Shown: positions 1 to 8,982, counted from the stretch's first letter. The stretch is 64,000 nucleotides of DNA from Haloarcula laminariae (GCF_025457605.1 NZ_JAMZFY010000002.1:682001-746000); one strand, 5' to 3'. Notes: generated by a model from the letters alone, not told the origin. Numbers and translations are program-made.

Positions 1-328
1 CCTGGAAGATGTTGTCCCCCAGCATCAGCATGAAGTCGTCGTTGACGTCGTCCTCGACTGTCAGCAGGGCGTGGGCCAGCCCCAGCTGCTCGCGCTGGTG
101 GGTGTAGGTGATGGGGACCCCCTCGAACTCGTCCTCGTAGTAGTTGATGATGGCCTGTTTCTTGTAGCCGACCACGACCAGCAGCTCCTCGGCGCCCAGC
201 TCGATGAGCTGCTCGAAGCAGTGTGTCAGGATGGGCTTGCCGGCGACCTCGACCATCCCCTTGGGTTTGTCCTCGGTGAGCGGGCGGAGTCGGGTCCCCT
301 CACCGGCGGCGAGTACAACAGCTTGCAT
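1..328 (-). CDS. Sugar-1-phosphate nucleotidyltransferase (N-terminal part, cut by window edge)
   Basis: The first 109 codons of a nucleotidyltransferase that joins a sugar 1-phosphate to UTP or dTTP to give an NDP-sugar for glycan synthesis. The reverse-strand protein starts at ATG 326-328 and opens with the nucleotide-binding signature VVLAAGEGTRLRPLTED, followed by KPKGMVEVAGKPIL and, near the left edge, LGDNIF, the metal and substrate loop. Haloarchaeal AglF-type and RmlA-type enzymes look like this. The substrate cannot be told from the N-terminus alone. The C-terminus is missing only because the window ends. Confidence 0.87.
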   Translation of the reverse strand, partial: MQAVVLAAGEGTRLRPLTEDKPKGMVEVAGKPILTHCFEQLIELGAEELLVVVGYKKQAIINYYEDEFEGVPITYTHQREQLGLAHALLTVEDDVNDDFMLMLGDNIFQ

Positions 329-369
329 GTTTTTCTGTCATTCGCCCCTGGGTAAAACTCTTATCGCAT

Positions 370-942
370 CTAGCGACCCGACAACCCCGCCGTCGCGCCG
401 TCGGCCCGCCGCTTGCACCACCGCCCGACCGCCCGCAACCCCGGGGCGCCGTCGACGGCCCACAGCAGCGTTGCGGCGGCAAACAGGATGAGTTCGGCTA
501 GGAGCTCTGGGGTCGGTTCCGCCGCGAGGAAGTGTGCGAGGATACCCATCGATTCGTCGTAGGCCGGCAGCGAGAGGACGGGCCAGAACAGATAGGCGAG
601 CCCGGCGAACTCACCCGCGATGAGCGCGTAGACGCCGTCGGTCACGAGATGGACGAGATAGCCGAGCGCGAAGCCGGCCCAGGCGCGGCGACCGGCGGGG
701 CCATCGAAGCGCCACCAGAGGACCGCCAGCAGCGGGACGGCGACCAGCAGGGAGTGGGCGCCGGCCCGCCCCGAGGGGAGGACGCCGAACGTCCACGCCA
801 GCGGCTTGTCGACGAGGTCGGGAAACTGGCTTCCGACGGCCAGCGGGACGACGACGCCGGCCGTCGGCACCCGGCCGTAACGTGAGCGGAGCCAGAGCGA
901 ACAGAGGAGGTAGGCGACGGCCGCGTGTCCCCAGGGCCACAT
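370..942 (-). CDS. DUF457/YdjM-type membrane-bound hydrolase-like protein
   Basis: A 190-residue membrane protein. The chosen ATG (940-942) puts a hydrophobic segment at the N-terminus (MWPWGHAAVAYLLCSLWL); the frame stays open further upstream, but those residues are arginine-rich and look non-coding. The conserved His/Asp positions of the DUF457 (LexA-regulated, metal-dependent hydrolase-like) family are visible: GHAAVAY, QFPDLVDKP, GAHSLL and HLVTDGVY, spaced between four to five hydrophobic stretches. Members are predicted metal-binding membrane hydrolases of unknown substrate. It runs in the same direction as the nucleotidyltransferase but is probably a separate unit. Confidence 0.75.
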   Translation of the reverse strand: MWPWGHAAVAYLLCSLWLRSRYGRVPTAGVVVPLAVGSQFPDLVDKPLAWTFGVLPSGRAGAHSLLVAVPLLAVLWWRFDGPAGRRAWAGFALGYLVHLVTDGVYALIAGEFAGLAYLFWPVLSLPAYDESMGILAHFLAAEPTPELLAELILFAAATLLWAVDGAPGLRAVGRWCKRRADGATAGLSGR

Positions 943-1158
943 GTTCCCGTCTCCGTCGGTGGCCGAAAAGAGCCTTCTGTTGTGGGGCGGTGGAATGACC
1001 AGTCTGTTATGCGACTCGGGTAGCTGATTGCTAATGCTCCGATCTCGTCGACGAGAGTAGTTCAATCAGACACCCGCACTGCGCAGACCGCCTGTAACTG
1101 TGAACACATCGAGTCCGTGTCGATACTTTCTAACCGTTCGCTTGGCAACGGAGCCACA

Positions 1159-1434
1159 ATGGCTACCAGGCGCCGCCAGCAGTTCATCCACGGGCAGGCA
1201 CTCTGGATGCTCGCAACGGTGCTCATGCTGGCGGCGCTGAACGCGTTGACACTGGATCTTTTCTTTGTCGTCTCGCTCATCGGCTTTCTCGTTGTGGTCG
1301 AACTCACCGCGGCGGTTAACGTCACCCCACGGTGGCGCTCGCGGCTGAAGTGGCTGATTCTCGCCGGACTGGTCGGGTTTGCCTACATCGTCGTCCGGCG
1401 CATTCTCGAAATCCTGCCGTCGGGGCTGATATAG
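1159..1434 (+). CDS. Small two- to three-helix membrane protein
   Basis: A 91-residue protein starting at ATG 1159 (MATRRRQQFIHG), with hydrophobic segments at about residues 13-32, 34-52 and 65-85. An in-frame upstream start at 1117 would add 14 residues without hydrophobic character. Its stop TAG abuts the next ATG with no gap, so it is translationally coupled to the DUF4350 gene and heads the first MoxR-type operon. I do not recognise a family. A membrane subunit of that system is inferred from position only. Confidence 0.7.
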   Translation: MATRRRQQFIHGQALWMLATVLMLAALNALTLDLFFVVSLIGFLVVVELTAAVNVTPRWRSRLKWLILAGLVGFAYIVVRRILEILPSGLI

Positions 1435-2517
1435 ATGGAGTGGCAGGACTACCCCCGCGTCGCCCTCATTATCCTCTTTCTTGTAACGAACGTCGGGCTG
1501 GTGACGGCGATGAGCACGTCGACGGCCGCGTACGGACCGTACAATTCCGCTTGGGACGGCGGAACCGAGCTGCGGGACCAGACACGGTCGGCCGGCGCGG
1601 AACCGAAAATTGCCACCAGTACGTCGGCGTACGTCGACTCCGGGGCGGACTCGGTCGCTTTTGTCATCGCCCCGACGGCGACCTACAACGCGGCTGATAT
1701 CGCCCGCCTGCGGCAGTTTGTTTCGCGTGGCGGCACGCTCGTGGTCGCTGGCGAGGGTACAAACGCGACAAATGACCTGCTTGGCGGGCTCGATGTGGAG
1801 ACGCGGCTGAACGGCACGAGGGTTCGGGACGACCAGAGCAACTACCGAAACGCCTCGCTGCCGAGAGCGACAAACGTCTCCGAGCACTCGCTTGTCAATG
1901 ACACGGACGCCTTGACGCTGAACCGAGGGACAGTACTGGACGTTCCCGAACGGGACGTAACAGACAACCCGGCCGACCGGCCGACGGTGCTGATCCGAAC
2001 GGCTTCGTCGGCGTATCTCGACACGAACGGCAACGGGACACTCGATGACACCGAATCGGTCGGTTCCTATCCGGTCGCAGTGACCGAGCCGGTGGGTTCG
2101 GGCCGGGTTATCGTGGTTAGCGACGCCAGCGTCTTCACCAACGCGATGCTTGAACAGGAGGGGAACGCGGCGTTTACCCGTGCAGTCAGTCGCAATGCGA
2201 CGACGGCGCTGCTCGATTACTCTCACCGGCCGCCGCTGCCGGCGCTGACCTATGTGTTGCTCGTTATCCGCTCAACCCCTGCTGCACAGGCCTTACTCGC
2301 GGCCGTCGTTCTCGGTATAATAGCGCTGTGGGCCCGCCGGCCGGCAGTTCGCGTACCTGAATCCCTTCGCTCGCTGGTTGGCGATGACCAGCCCGCCGTC
2401 GATACCACCCTCACGGAGGCCGACGTTACCGAATTCGTCCGCGAGCGACACCCGGAGTGGGATGGGGACCGTATCGAGCGTGTGTCGCAACACATTATAC
2501 GCCGGCGCGAGGAGTGA
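1435..2517 (+). CDS. DUF4350 domain membrane protein
   Basis: A 360-residue membrane-anchored protein of the MoxR-associated cluster. An N-terminal hydrophobic segment (residues 8-26) is followed by an extracytoplasmic region with the DUF4350 pattern: a ThuA/glutamine-amidotransferase-like fold with FVIAPTATYNAADIARLRQFV and GGTLVVAGEG, then SGRVIVVSDASVFTN. A second hydrophobic segment lies near residues 280-300, before a charged cytoplasmic tail. Start and stop sit tightly between the upstream membrane gene and the MoxR ATPase (6-nt gap), so the three form one operon. Such proteins usually travel with MoxR, DUF58 and DUF4129 proteins, all of which are present here. Confidence 0.85.
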   Translation: MEWQDYPRVALIILFLVTNVGLVTAMSTSTAAYGPYNSAWDGGTELRDQTRSAGAEPKIATSTSAYVDSGADSVAFVIAPTATYNAADIARLRQFVSRGGTLVVAGEGTNATNDLLGGLDVETRLNGTRVRDDQSNYRNASLPRATNVSEHSLVNDTDALTLNRGTVLDVPERDVTDNPADRPTVLIRTASSAYLDTNGNGTLDDTESVGSYPVAVTEPVGSGRVIVVSDASVFTNAMLEQEGNAAFTRAVSRNATTALLDYSHRPPLPALTYVLLVIRSTPAAQALLAAVVLGIIALWARRPAVRVPESLRSLVGDDQPAVDTTLTEADVTEFVRERHPEWDGDRIERVSQHIIRRREE

Positions 2518-2523
2518 ACCTGA

Positions 2524-3546
2524 ATGACCGATCCGGCCGCCCTCTATACGACTATCAGAGACGAGATGGGGCAGGTCCTCATCGGCAAGGAGACCCTCGT
2601 CAAGGGTATCACTATTGCCCTCCTGACAGACGGCCATATCCTGCTTGAAGGAGTTCCGGGCGTCGCGAAGACGACCGTTGCGAACCTGTTTGCCGTCACT
2701 ACTGGACTCGCCTACAACCGCATCCAGATGACCCCTGACATCCTCCCGGCGGACATCACCGGTAACTCCATCTATCGCGAGCAGACCGGCGAATTCGAAC
2801 TCCAGAAGGGGCCGGTGTTCTCGAACGTCGTCGTCGCCGACGAAATCAATCGTGCGACCCCGAAGACCCAGTCCGCCCTCTTGGAGGCGATGCAGGAACG
2901 AACCGTCTCTATCGAGGGAGAAACCCTCAACTTACCCGACCCCTTCATCGTGATTGCCACGCAGAACCCCATCGAGATGGAGGGAACCTACGAGCTCCCC
3001 GAGGCACAGCGGGACCGCTTCCAGTTGAAACTCACCGCGGACATCCCCGGCCGCGACGAGGAGTCCGAACTGCTCGATCGGTTCGACAGCGATCCGGACC
3101 TCGACCCAGCAAACGTCCAGCAGGTCGTCGACCGCGAGGATGTCAAAGCTGCTCAAGAGGCTGTCACTGAGGTGTATATCGACGATACAATCAAAGCGTA
3201 CATCCTCGATATCGTCGCAGCGACCCGAGACACGCCGGACCTCGACCACGGGGCCTCGCCTCGTGCATCGCTTGCCTTCCTCAATACGAGCAAAGCGCGG
3301 GCCGCCATCGAGGGGCGTGACTATGTCATTCCCGAGGACGTGAAGGTCCTCGTGGAACCCATTCTGGCCCACCGTGTCGGCCTGAGCACGGACGCGGAAC
3401 TGAGCAATCGGACAGCACGCGACGTTATCAGTGACCTCGTTGCCGATATCGAACCGCCGGGGAGCAGTTTCGAGGCCGAACCCGATGCCGCGACCGCCGT
3501 TCAGGACGGCGGGCAACCTGAAGACGACACGACGGACGCTTCCTAG
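2524..3546 (+). CDS. MoxR-family AAA+ ATPase (cluster 1)
   Basis: A 340-residue AAA+ ATPase of the MoxR/RavA class, thought to act as a chaperone for assembly or activation of partner proteins with von Willebrand-like or DUF58 domains. Walker A GVPGVAKTT is at residues 43-51, Walker B VVVADEIN near 104-111, sensor 1 IATQNPIE near 142-149 and the arginine-finger region PEAQRDRF just after. The AAA lid domain follows, with a short acidic disordered tail. It is the last gene of the plus-strand operon. Its partners DUF58 and DUF4129 are encoded just downstream on opposite strands. A second MoxR lies at 41608-42573. Confidence 0.93.
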   Translation: MTDPAALYTTIRDEMGQVLIGKETLVKGITIALLTDGHILLEGVPGVAKTTVANLFAVTTGLAYNRIQMTPDILPADITGNSIYREQTGEFELQKGPVFSNVVVADEINRATPKTQSALLEAMQERTVSIEGETLNLPDPFIVIATQNPIEMEGTYELPEAQRDRFQLKLTADIPGRDEESELLDRFDSDPDLDPANVQQVVDREDVKAAQEAVTEVYIDDTIKAYILDIVAATRDTPDLDHGASPRASLAFLNTSKARAAIEGRDYVIPEDVKVLVEPILAHRVGLSTDAELSNRTARDVISDLVADIEPPGSSFEAEPDAATAVQDGGQPEDDTTDAS

Positions 3547-3632
3547 CAGTAGTGGTGTTCAGTCCTCACTGCGCATTTCGCTCAATTATTCTCTGTCCGG
3601 ACCCGGGCTTTCGAACTGAACTGTGATTTTGT

Positions 3633-3779
3633 TTAGCTCACCCACTCCTCGAAGTCATCACAATCTTCACAGGTAGCACGCGTACACCACCCACTCCCCT
3701 GTTCATGGTTTTCCGGCGCCACTTTGGCGACTTTCACCGATAGTGACCCACAGTGCGGACACTGTGACGGTATCGACAT
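3633..3779 (-). CDS. Zinc-finger microprotein (48 residues)
   Basis: A complete 48-codon gene too short for standard ORF cut-offs. Read from ATG 3777-3779 it gives MSIPSQCPHCGSLSVKV and later WCTRATCEDCDDFEEW, ending TAA at 3633-3635. CPHC near the N-terminus and CEDC (plus one more Cys) near the C-terminus form a likely two-knuckle zinc site with an acidic tail, typical of haloarchaeal zinc-finger small proteins. It is isolated on the minus strand between the MoxR operon and the next minus-strand genes. A promoter-like inverted repeat lies directly upstream. The molecular role is unknown. The conserved Cys spacing and clean frame make it a convincing gene. Confidence 0.72.
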   Translation of the reverse strand: MSIPSQCPHCGSLSVKVAKVAPENHEQGSGWCTRATCEDCDDFEEWVS

Positions 3780-3793
3780 CTATGCTTTAGGAC

Positions 3794-3813
3794 AATGTCT
3801 ATACTGAGACATT
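3794..3813 (-). promoter_or_regulatory. TATA-spanning inverted repeat upstream of the zinc-finger gene
   Basis: A perfect 7-bp inverted repeat, AATGTCT and AGACATT, separated by 6 bp. On the minus strand the spacer region reads CAGTATAGAC, a TATA-like element about 23 bp upstream of the ATG at 3779. A protein bound here would cover the promoter. A second smaller inverted repeat (GTCAC..GTGAC, about 3826-3840) lies further upstream. Confidence 0.45.
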
Positions 3814-3939
3814 TCCTGTTGAGAAGTCACTTTCTGTGACAGCAGTTAGCTTTATCTATCATGCTAAAGGCTATCGATATGAATTGCACCTGCCGTACTA
3901 ACTCCCGATAGTCCGATTCCTACACTGCTCTTGAAGTTG

Positions 3940-4854
3940 CTACTCCGAGGTTTCGCGGTCTTGAGACGGTGTGTCGCTGTCCGCGTTCTCCTCCGCAGGG
4001 TCCCATGTCAGCGTAATCCGGCAAGTATCGTCTTCCCCAGTCGTCTCGGATTCGGCTGTGACTGAGGTATCCAACTGCCGGGCGGTGACGCTCGCAAGGA
4101 AGGAGCTGGCAGGGTGGTCAAACCGCGTGATGTCGCCGTAGACGCTTCCGGTGACGGCGACGGTCAACCGTCCCCCGGACGAGTTCACGTCCGTCGTCGC
4201 GCTCTCGACCAGTTCGAACTGCTCGACGAGTGCGTCGCTTGCCTGTGTGGCGATACTGTCGGCGTCGGCACCGGGACTGCCGGTCACTGCCCGCTCGAAC
4301 TCGTCGGCGAGTCCATCACCGGTCGGTTCCAGCGAGAGCCCCCGCGGGTCGGTATCTGACGTGACAACAAAGACATCAGCCAGCGCTCCTGCGTCCGGGA
4401 CAACGTACTCCTGGTGTTGGGGGACAAACAGACGGACACCGTCGTCAGTCGGGACGTACACTCGGTCGTCTCGCAGGCCGAGCTCGGCGACCATCGCGGC
4501 CTCGTTGGCTGCAAGAGCACTGTAGATAGTGCGTCCGAGTGATGCCGGGAGGAACTGCTCGGGCGTCAGATAGTGGGTCAGGACGGCGAGGAACACACCC
4601 GTCCCAGCCAGTGCAAACAGCACGGTCTGTGCCGCTGGGAATAGTAGCCCACCCAAGGCGGAAACGACACCGAGACCGCCGAGAGCGAGTGCCGTCCGAC
4701 GGTACTGGCTCTGGCGGGCTCGGGCGTACTCTGTCCGGAGTCGGTCGTTTTCCTCCTCAAGCAGTTCGAGTTGCGTTTTGAGCGTCGCCGGGTCAGCGGT
4801 GTCGGCCGGTGTCTCCGGTTCCCCACGCTGTTCGTCACTAGTGGCCCTACTCAT
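3940..4854 (-). CDS. Coiled-coil membrane protein of MoxR cluster 1
   Basis: A 304-residue protein read from ATG 4852-4854 (MSRATSDEQRGEPETPAD). It has an acidic leader, a short coiled coil (TLKTQLELLEEENDRLRTEY), two adjacent transmembrane segments at about residues 55-95, then a soluble domain of about 190 residues with alternating beta/alpha pattern and a Glu/Asp-rich tail. It overlaps the end of the upstream gene by 8 nt and is the last gene of the minus-strand unit DUF58, small membrane protein, this gene. I do not recognise the soluble domain. Its position suggests a structural partner of the MoxR system. Confidence 0.78.
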   Translation of the reverse strand: MSRATSDEQRGEPETPADTADPATLKTQLELLEEENDRLRTEYARARQSQYRRTALALGGLGVVSALGGLLFPAAQTVLFALAGTGVFLAVLTHYLTPEQFLPASLGRTIYSALAANEAAMVAELGLRDDRVYVPTDDGVRLFVPQHQEYVVPDAGALADVFVVTSDTDPRGLSLEPTGDGLADEFERAVTGSPGADADSIATQASDALVEQFELVESATTDVNSSGGRLTVAVTGSVYGDITRFDHPASSFLASVTARQLDTSVTAESETTGEDDTCRITLTWDPAEENADSDTPSQDRETSE

Positions 4855-5269
4855 CGGTCGCCTCCACGAGGTCGAGCATGACCAGTTCGTACCGGTGGAC
4901 ACCGTATCCGGCCACCGTGAGAACAGCGACGACACCCAGTGTCGCAGCCGTCGTCGACCCGACGGTCAGCCAGGCCCACGTGAGTGCCGTACAGAGGGTA
5001 TAGACTGCAACCACGAGGAGTGCAGGCCGTCCGATACCGTCACTGACCGCCACGAGCGCGACGACGAGAACGAGGAGCATGGCTTCCAGAAGCGCCAGGG
5101 TCGTGACCGGCGGGAACGACGGGAAAGCCAGTAGCGCGCCGACGTGGCCGAGGGCGACGAGACCCACCGCGAGGACGGGCCACGCGACACCAGCGACAGT
5201 CCGTGTTTCGGTCCCGGCTGTCATTACTCGGTATGGTGTGAGTCTACGTGTTACGTGTTCTGATTTCAT
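4847..5269 (-). CDS. Four-helix membrane protein of MoxR cluster 1
   Basis: A 140-residue membrane protein with four hydrophobic stretches and a conserved-looking end, HRYELVMLDLVEATDE. The start is uncertain: ATG 5267-5269 lies 16 nt after the DUF58 stop and gives a basic leader MKSEHVTRRLTPYRV; ATG 5222-5224 gives MTAGTETRTVAG directly before the first helix. I use the upstream one because of the tight operon spacing. It is co-transcribed with DUF58 and overlaps the next gene by 8 nt. It is comparable in place, though not clearly in sequence, to the membrane gene at 42545-43222 in the second cluster. Confidence 0.75.
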   Translation of the reverse strand: MKSEHVTRRLTPYRVMTAGTETRTVAGVAWPVLAVGLVALGHVGALLAFPSFPPVTTLALLEAMLLVLVVALVAVSDGIGRPALLVVAVYTLCTALTWAWLTVGSTTAATLGVVAVLTVAGYGVHRYELVMLDLVEATDE

Positions 5270-5285
5270 GTATCCCGCGTGTCGC

Positions 5286-6695
5286 CTACCGCCCCGCGGA
5301 GAGCACGGCTTCGAGGCGGTCACCCGGGCCAACCTCGTAGACGGTGACCCGGTCCAGCGCCGCGAGATCCCGGCGGAACGACTCGAAATCGGCGTACCGC
5401 TCGTAGGCGGCGTCCAGGCCGCTGAGGCCGCCGGATTCGAAGAGGACGTGTGGCGTCAGGAAGACGACGACGCTGTTGCCCCCCTGTCGGGCGACCTTGA
5501 CTGTCTCCCGGAGCTCCGTCCGGTGTTGGTCGTCGGTGAACACGACCGTCAACGCCGTTCCACCGAGCGCCGAGAGATGGGTGCGTGCGGCCGCGAACAG
5601 GGGGTCAGACGCAATCTGGGTCACGTACCCCTCGCGACTGTCGAGATACGGTCTGAGCGTCGTTCCGAAGGCCGACCTGTCCCCCTGGAGCCGTGTACTC
5701 GCGCGCCGGGCCGTCCCCGGGCTTCGTGTCTCCTCAAGCTCCTCTCCGTGTCCGCCTGTCGCCTGCAGGTCGTACAGGGTGTCCTGTATCAGGCGGAACC
5801 GCTTTTCGTCCAGTGAGGGGTCCTGTTCGGTTGTCAGCCCCTCGTCGCCGACCGTGTACAGTCCCAGCGGGTCGTCGAAGGCCCGTGCCTGCTCGGCGAG
5901 TGTCAGTGCAACTTCGCGGATGTAGTCGAGTTTCGTCTCGCCGTCTGGGCCGGTTGCCAGTCCGGCACGGTGGTCCACGAACAACACTGTTCGTCGGTCC
6001 GTCTCGACCTCGTGTTCGCGGATATACGGCTCGTTCAACCGCGCGGTCGCCTTCCAGTCGATATCGCCAGCCGAGTCCCCGGCCACGTACTGCCGGAGTT
6101 CCGCGGGGTCGACACCGTCACCGAGTTCGTCGGTCGCGTGCTCGCCAAACGTCGCCAGCGCTGTGTCGCCACCCTGCCCAACGTGAAGCGTTCGTGTGAC
6201 GTGGGGCTCGACACGGACCGCCGGTGTCGGGCCGCGCGTAAACGTCTCACCGAACAGTCCATATGGGTCGGTTACACGCACTATCGGCGCGTCGAACTGT
6301 GACTGACCGACGACCGGCCATGTCGTGTCGAAGGTCACTGTGGACGGTTCGGGACCGTCGATTTCGATTCGACGGGCGTCCTCGCCGGGGCCTTCGGCAC
6401 TGGCCGGCACGGGTGCCGTGACAGTGACCCCAAGCGGCGTCTCCGCTGTTGCGCCGCTGAGAGTGACTGGGACCGTCTCGTCGGCCGTGATGGTCGTCCG
6501 TGGCACGTCGAGGTCGACGGCGAGGCTCGCATCGAGGCGTCGCAGCCGCCCGACGAACATGAGCTGTGTGGCCAGCAGTATGCCACCGATACCGGCTGTG
6601 CTGACGAGCAACACCGGGCGTTCGAACAGTAGCGCCAGCGCTGCAAGCGCCAGACCGGTTCCTGCGAGCGCGGTGAACCGCCGCGTCACCTCCAT
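5286..6695 (-). CDS. DUF58 domain protein (cluster 1)
   Basis: A 469-residue protein starting at ATG 6693-6695 (MEVTRRFTALAGTG). Two N-terminal transmembrane segments (about residues 8-25 and 28-45) are followed by a beta-rich region, then the DUF58 core RQYVAGDSAGDIDWKATARL near residues 190-210, and a von Willebrand A-like domain with VLFVDHRAGL and VFTDDQ. DUF58 proteins are the usual clients or partners of MoxR ATPases at the cell membrane. This gene is first in a three-gene minus-strand operon. Its start faces the divergent DUF4129 gene across about 95 bp. Confidence 0.9.
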   Translation of the reverse strand: MEVTRRFTALAGTGLALAALALLFERPVLLVSTAGIGGILLATQLMFVGRLRRLDASLAVDLDVPRTTITADETVPVTLSGATAETPLGVTVTAPVPASAEGPGEDARRIEIDGPEPSTVTFDTTWPVVGQSQFDAPIVRVTDPYGLFGETFTRGPTPAVRVEPHVTRTLHVGQGGDTALATFGEHATDELGDGVDPAELRQYVAGDSAGDIDWKATARLNEPYIREHEVETDRRTVLFVDHRAGLATGPDGETKLDYIREVALTLAEQARAFDDPLGLYTVGDEGLTTEQDPSLDEKRFRLIQDTLYDLQATGGHGEELEETRSPGTARRASTRLQGDRSAFGTTLRPYLDSREGYVTQIASDPLFAAARTHLSALGGTALTVVFTDDQHRTELRETVKVARQGGNSVVVFLTPHVLFESGGLSGLDAAYERYADFESFRRDLAALDRVTVYEVGPGDRLEAVLSAGR

Positions 6696-6760
6696 TGCTC
6701 GTTGCCAATACCGGTCCCTAATTGAAGGTAGCGGTCTCGCCTTCGGTGGAACGAAAGAGT

Positions 6761-6768
6761 GTTTATAC
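6761..6768 (+). promoter_or_regulatory. TATA box for leaderless GTG gene at 6790
   Basis: GTTTATAC, centred about 26 bp before the GTG at 6790. In haloarchaea this spacing puts transcription initiation at the first base of the start codon. It decides between the GTG at 6790 and the later ATG at 6820. Confidence 0.6.
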
Positions 6769-6789
6769 TGCCACGACCGATGCTCTGTC

Positions 6790-8913
6790 GTGCGCGGATC
6801 CGACGCCGGTGGCAGCCGCATGCTGTTTGCCCTCGTCGCCCTGAGTATCTGTCTCGTCGTCACCGGCACGGTGGTCGGAACAGTTGTCCCCGGTGCTGCT
6901 GTCGGTGGTACCAGCAGCGACGGGAGTGCTCACGCAGATCCAGACACCGTCGACGACGGGCGCGACCTGAGCGCCCTCGAACGGCAACTAGCGGAGCGGC
7001 TGGCCTCGCGGGCAAGAAGCGGTTCGGTGAACATCAGCCGCGAGGACGCGGGGCGGGCCCGCGAGGCGCTCAACAATTCCGAATACGCCTCCTTGCTGGA
7101 CCAGTATGCGGATGTCGCCAACGAGACGGGTGACCGCGAGCGTGCGCTCGCGTTCCAGCGTGTGCGAGACGACCAACTAGCGCTCTCGACTGCTGTTGAG
7201 GAGTATTGGGAGACACACGAACTGTATCGGACTCTCGTTACTGAGGGGCATGTCGAGACACACGTACGACAACGGACCATCCACAACGGCAGCCGCAAGA
7301 AACAGATACTGTACGACAACGAGACGGACGAACGCACGCTGGCACGCCAACTTGAACGGGAGTGGCAGACAGTCAACGACAGCCACGCGTCGCTCGTCCG
7401 GTCCCAACGTGAGCTTTCGAACAGGACTGACGAGAACGTCACGGCGTCACTGAACAGCCTCAACGCATCGGTACAGGAAATCGAGACGGCCCAGCAGGAC
7501 GTGCGTGACGAGCAGTTCGTCGCGACGAACCTAACTATTGAGGCTAACGGGGCACAGGCATCGTTCCGGTCCCCACTCACTATCGATGGGCGACTGACGA
7601 CGGCGTTGGGTAATACTGTCTCGGCCGACACCGTTCGGTTCGCGGTCGGTAACCAGACGATTCAAACTCGACTCTCCGAGACCGGCGACTTCGACCTGCG
7701 CTATCGGCCGACGACGATTACCGCGAACACGTCGAACCTCACGGTTCGATATCGGCCCGAAAACGAGTCCATCTATTTCGGTGACCAGCGGACCACCCCA
7801 GTCACTATCGAACAGGTTCGTCCGGATATTACTGTCAATGCGACACCGACAACGGTCCGATACAACGATACGATTGCGGTCTCGGGCCGCGTCGGGGCTA
7901 ATTACGGCGGTGCGGCCGAAGTTCCCTATCTCGTCTCGCTTGATGGGCGGGTACTGGCGAACGGAACCACCAAGACGAACGGGATGTACAATTCAACTGT
8001 GGCTGTCCCCGCATCTGTTTCCGAGGGGGACCGCACGGTCCGCGTCGACGTGCCCCTCAACGGGCAGGCACTGTTGAGTACTAACCGTACTACTGCAAGC
8101 AGTATTCGGGAGACGGCGACGACCCTTGATGCGAGCGCAGTCCACACAAGTGGTCGGTCCATCAGGGTGTCCGGATCCTTCCTGACTGACAGCGGTCAGC
8201 CGGTCATCAACCAGGACATTGCAGTGGTAGCCAATGGTACGACGATCGGGCGTGTTTCGACGGGCCCCAACGGTACCTTCGAGACGACGCTGACCGTTCC
8301 ACAGAGTGTTGGGTCAACGGCGGTGTTCGAGTCATCACTCCCGATTGCCATCGAGTTCCGCTATGACGGGAGTGCGACAAACCTCCAGAGTGCACAGGCT
8401 GGGGCAACCGTTATCCTCCCGACGCTCCCTTGGGGACTCATCGGTGGGGCTATGCTGGCGATCATCGTTGTACTCGCTGGTGGCGTCGTCATCGGGCGGA
8501 AACTGCTCGCAGGCCGGTCCCAGCATGTCCCTGACCCGGCCGTCGACATTGACTCGCTGACCGCCCAGCGAACCGGCTCACGTGTCGACAGCACCTCGCT
8601 GCTCGATACTGCCCGAAGATATCTCGACGCCCAACAGTCGGCGGCAGCCGCGAGAGTGGCCTACATTGCCCTTCGGCAGCAGCTCAGTACCGATGTCGGG
8701 CGGAGTGCAGGCCAGACGCCGTGGGAGTTCTACCGGGACTGTGCCGACAGCGATATCGACGAGACGACCCGGGAAACGCTCCAGCGGGCGACGGAACTGT
8801 ACGAACAGGCGCGGTTCAACTCGACTGCGTCGATACCTGCGGATGCCGTCGATGAACTACTCACGGAGCTTGGACCAATGATGGGGGAACCACAGGCGTC
8901 GGATGGAGAGTAA
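6790..8913 (+). CDS. Large surface protein with C-terminal DUF4129 domain (cluster 1)
   Basis: A 707-residue protein. I choose the GTG at 6790 because of the correctly placed TATA box; ATG 6820 is the alternative. A signal or anchor helix (LFALVALSICLVVTGTVVG) is followed by a long acidic, N-glycosylation-sequon-rich region with helical parts (residues 50-230), then several beta-sandwich-like repeats (about 240-540). A transmembrane helix near 555-575 precedes a cytoplasmic DUF4129 domain (RVAYIALRQQL, TPWEFYRDC, ELYEQARFN). DUF4129 is the domain often fused to transglutaminases in MoxR loci; no transglutaminase triad is visible here. It is transcribed divergently from DUF58. Confidence 0.87.
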   Translation: MRGSDAGGSRMLFALVALSICLVVTGTVVGTVVPGAAVGGTSSDGSAHADPDTVDDGRDLSALERQLAERLASRARSGSVNISREDAGRAREALNNSEYASLLDQYADVANETGDRERALAFQRVRDDQLALSTAVEEYWETHELYRTLVTEGHVETHVRQRTIHNGSRKKQILYDNETDERTLARQLEREWQTVNDSHASLVRSQRELSNRTDENVTASLNSLNASVQEIETAQQDVRDEQFVATNLTIEANGAQASFRSPLTIDGRLTTALGNTVSADTVRFAVGNQTIQTRLSETGDFDLRYRPTTITANTSNLTVRYRPENESIYFGDQRTTPVTIEQVRPDITVNATPTTVRYNDTIAVSGRVGANYGGAAEVPYLVSLDGRVLANGTTKTNGMYNSTVAVPASVSEGDRTVRVDVPLNGQALLSTNRTTASSIRETATTLDASAVHTSGRSIRVSGSFLTDSGQPVINQDIAVVANGTTIGRVSTGPNGTFETTLTVPQSVGSTAVFESSLPIAIEFRYDGSATNLQSAQAGATVILPTLPWGLIGGAMLAIIVVLAGGVVIGRKLLAGRSQHVPDPAVDIDSLTAQRTGSRVDSTSLLDTARRYLDAQQSAAAARVAYIALRQQLSTDVGRSAGQTPWEFYRDCADSDIDETTRETLQRATELYEQARFNSTASIPADAVDELLTELGPMMGEPQASDGE

Positions 8914-8982
8914 GTCCGGAGTTTGCCGTGAGTGGTGTGGAGACCGAGTGACTTTTCAGCGGTTCTGCTGTACGAGACGAGC

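Noticed and set aside
1066-2226. Long reverse-strand frame opposite the DUF4350 gene
   Set aside because: Arginine/valine-rich antisense shadow of a clearly coding plus-strand gene; no domain, and it spans the upstream gene and promoter.
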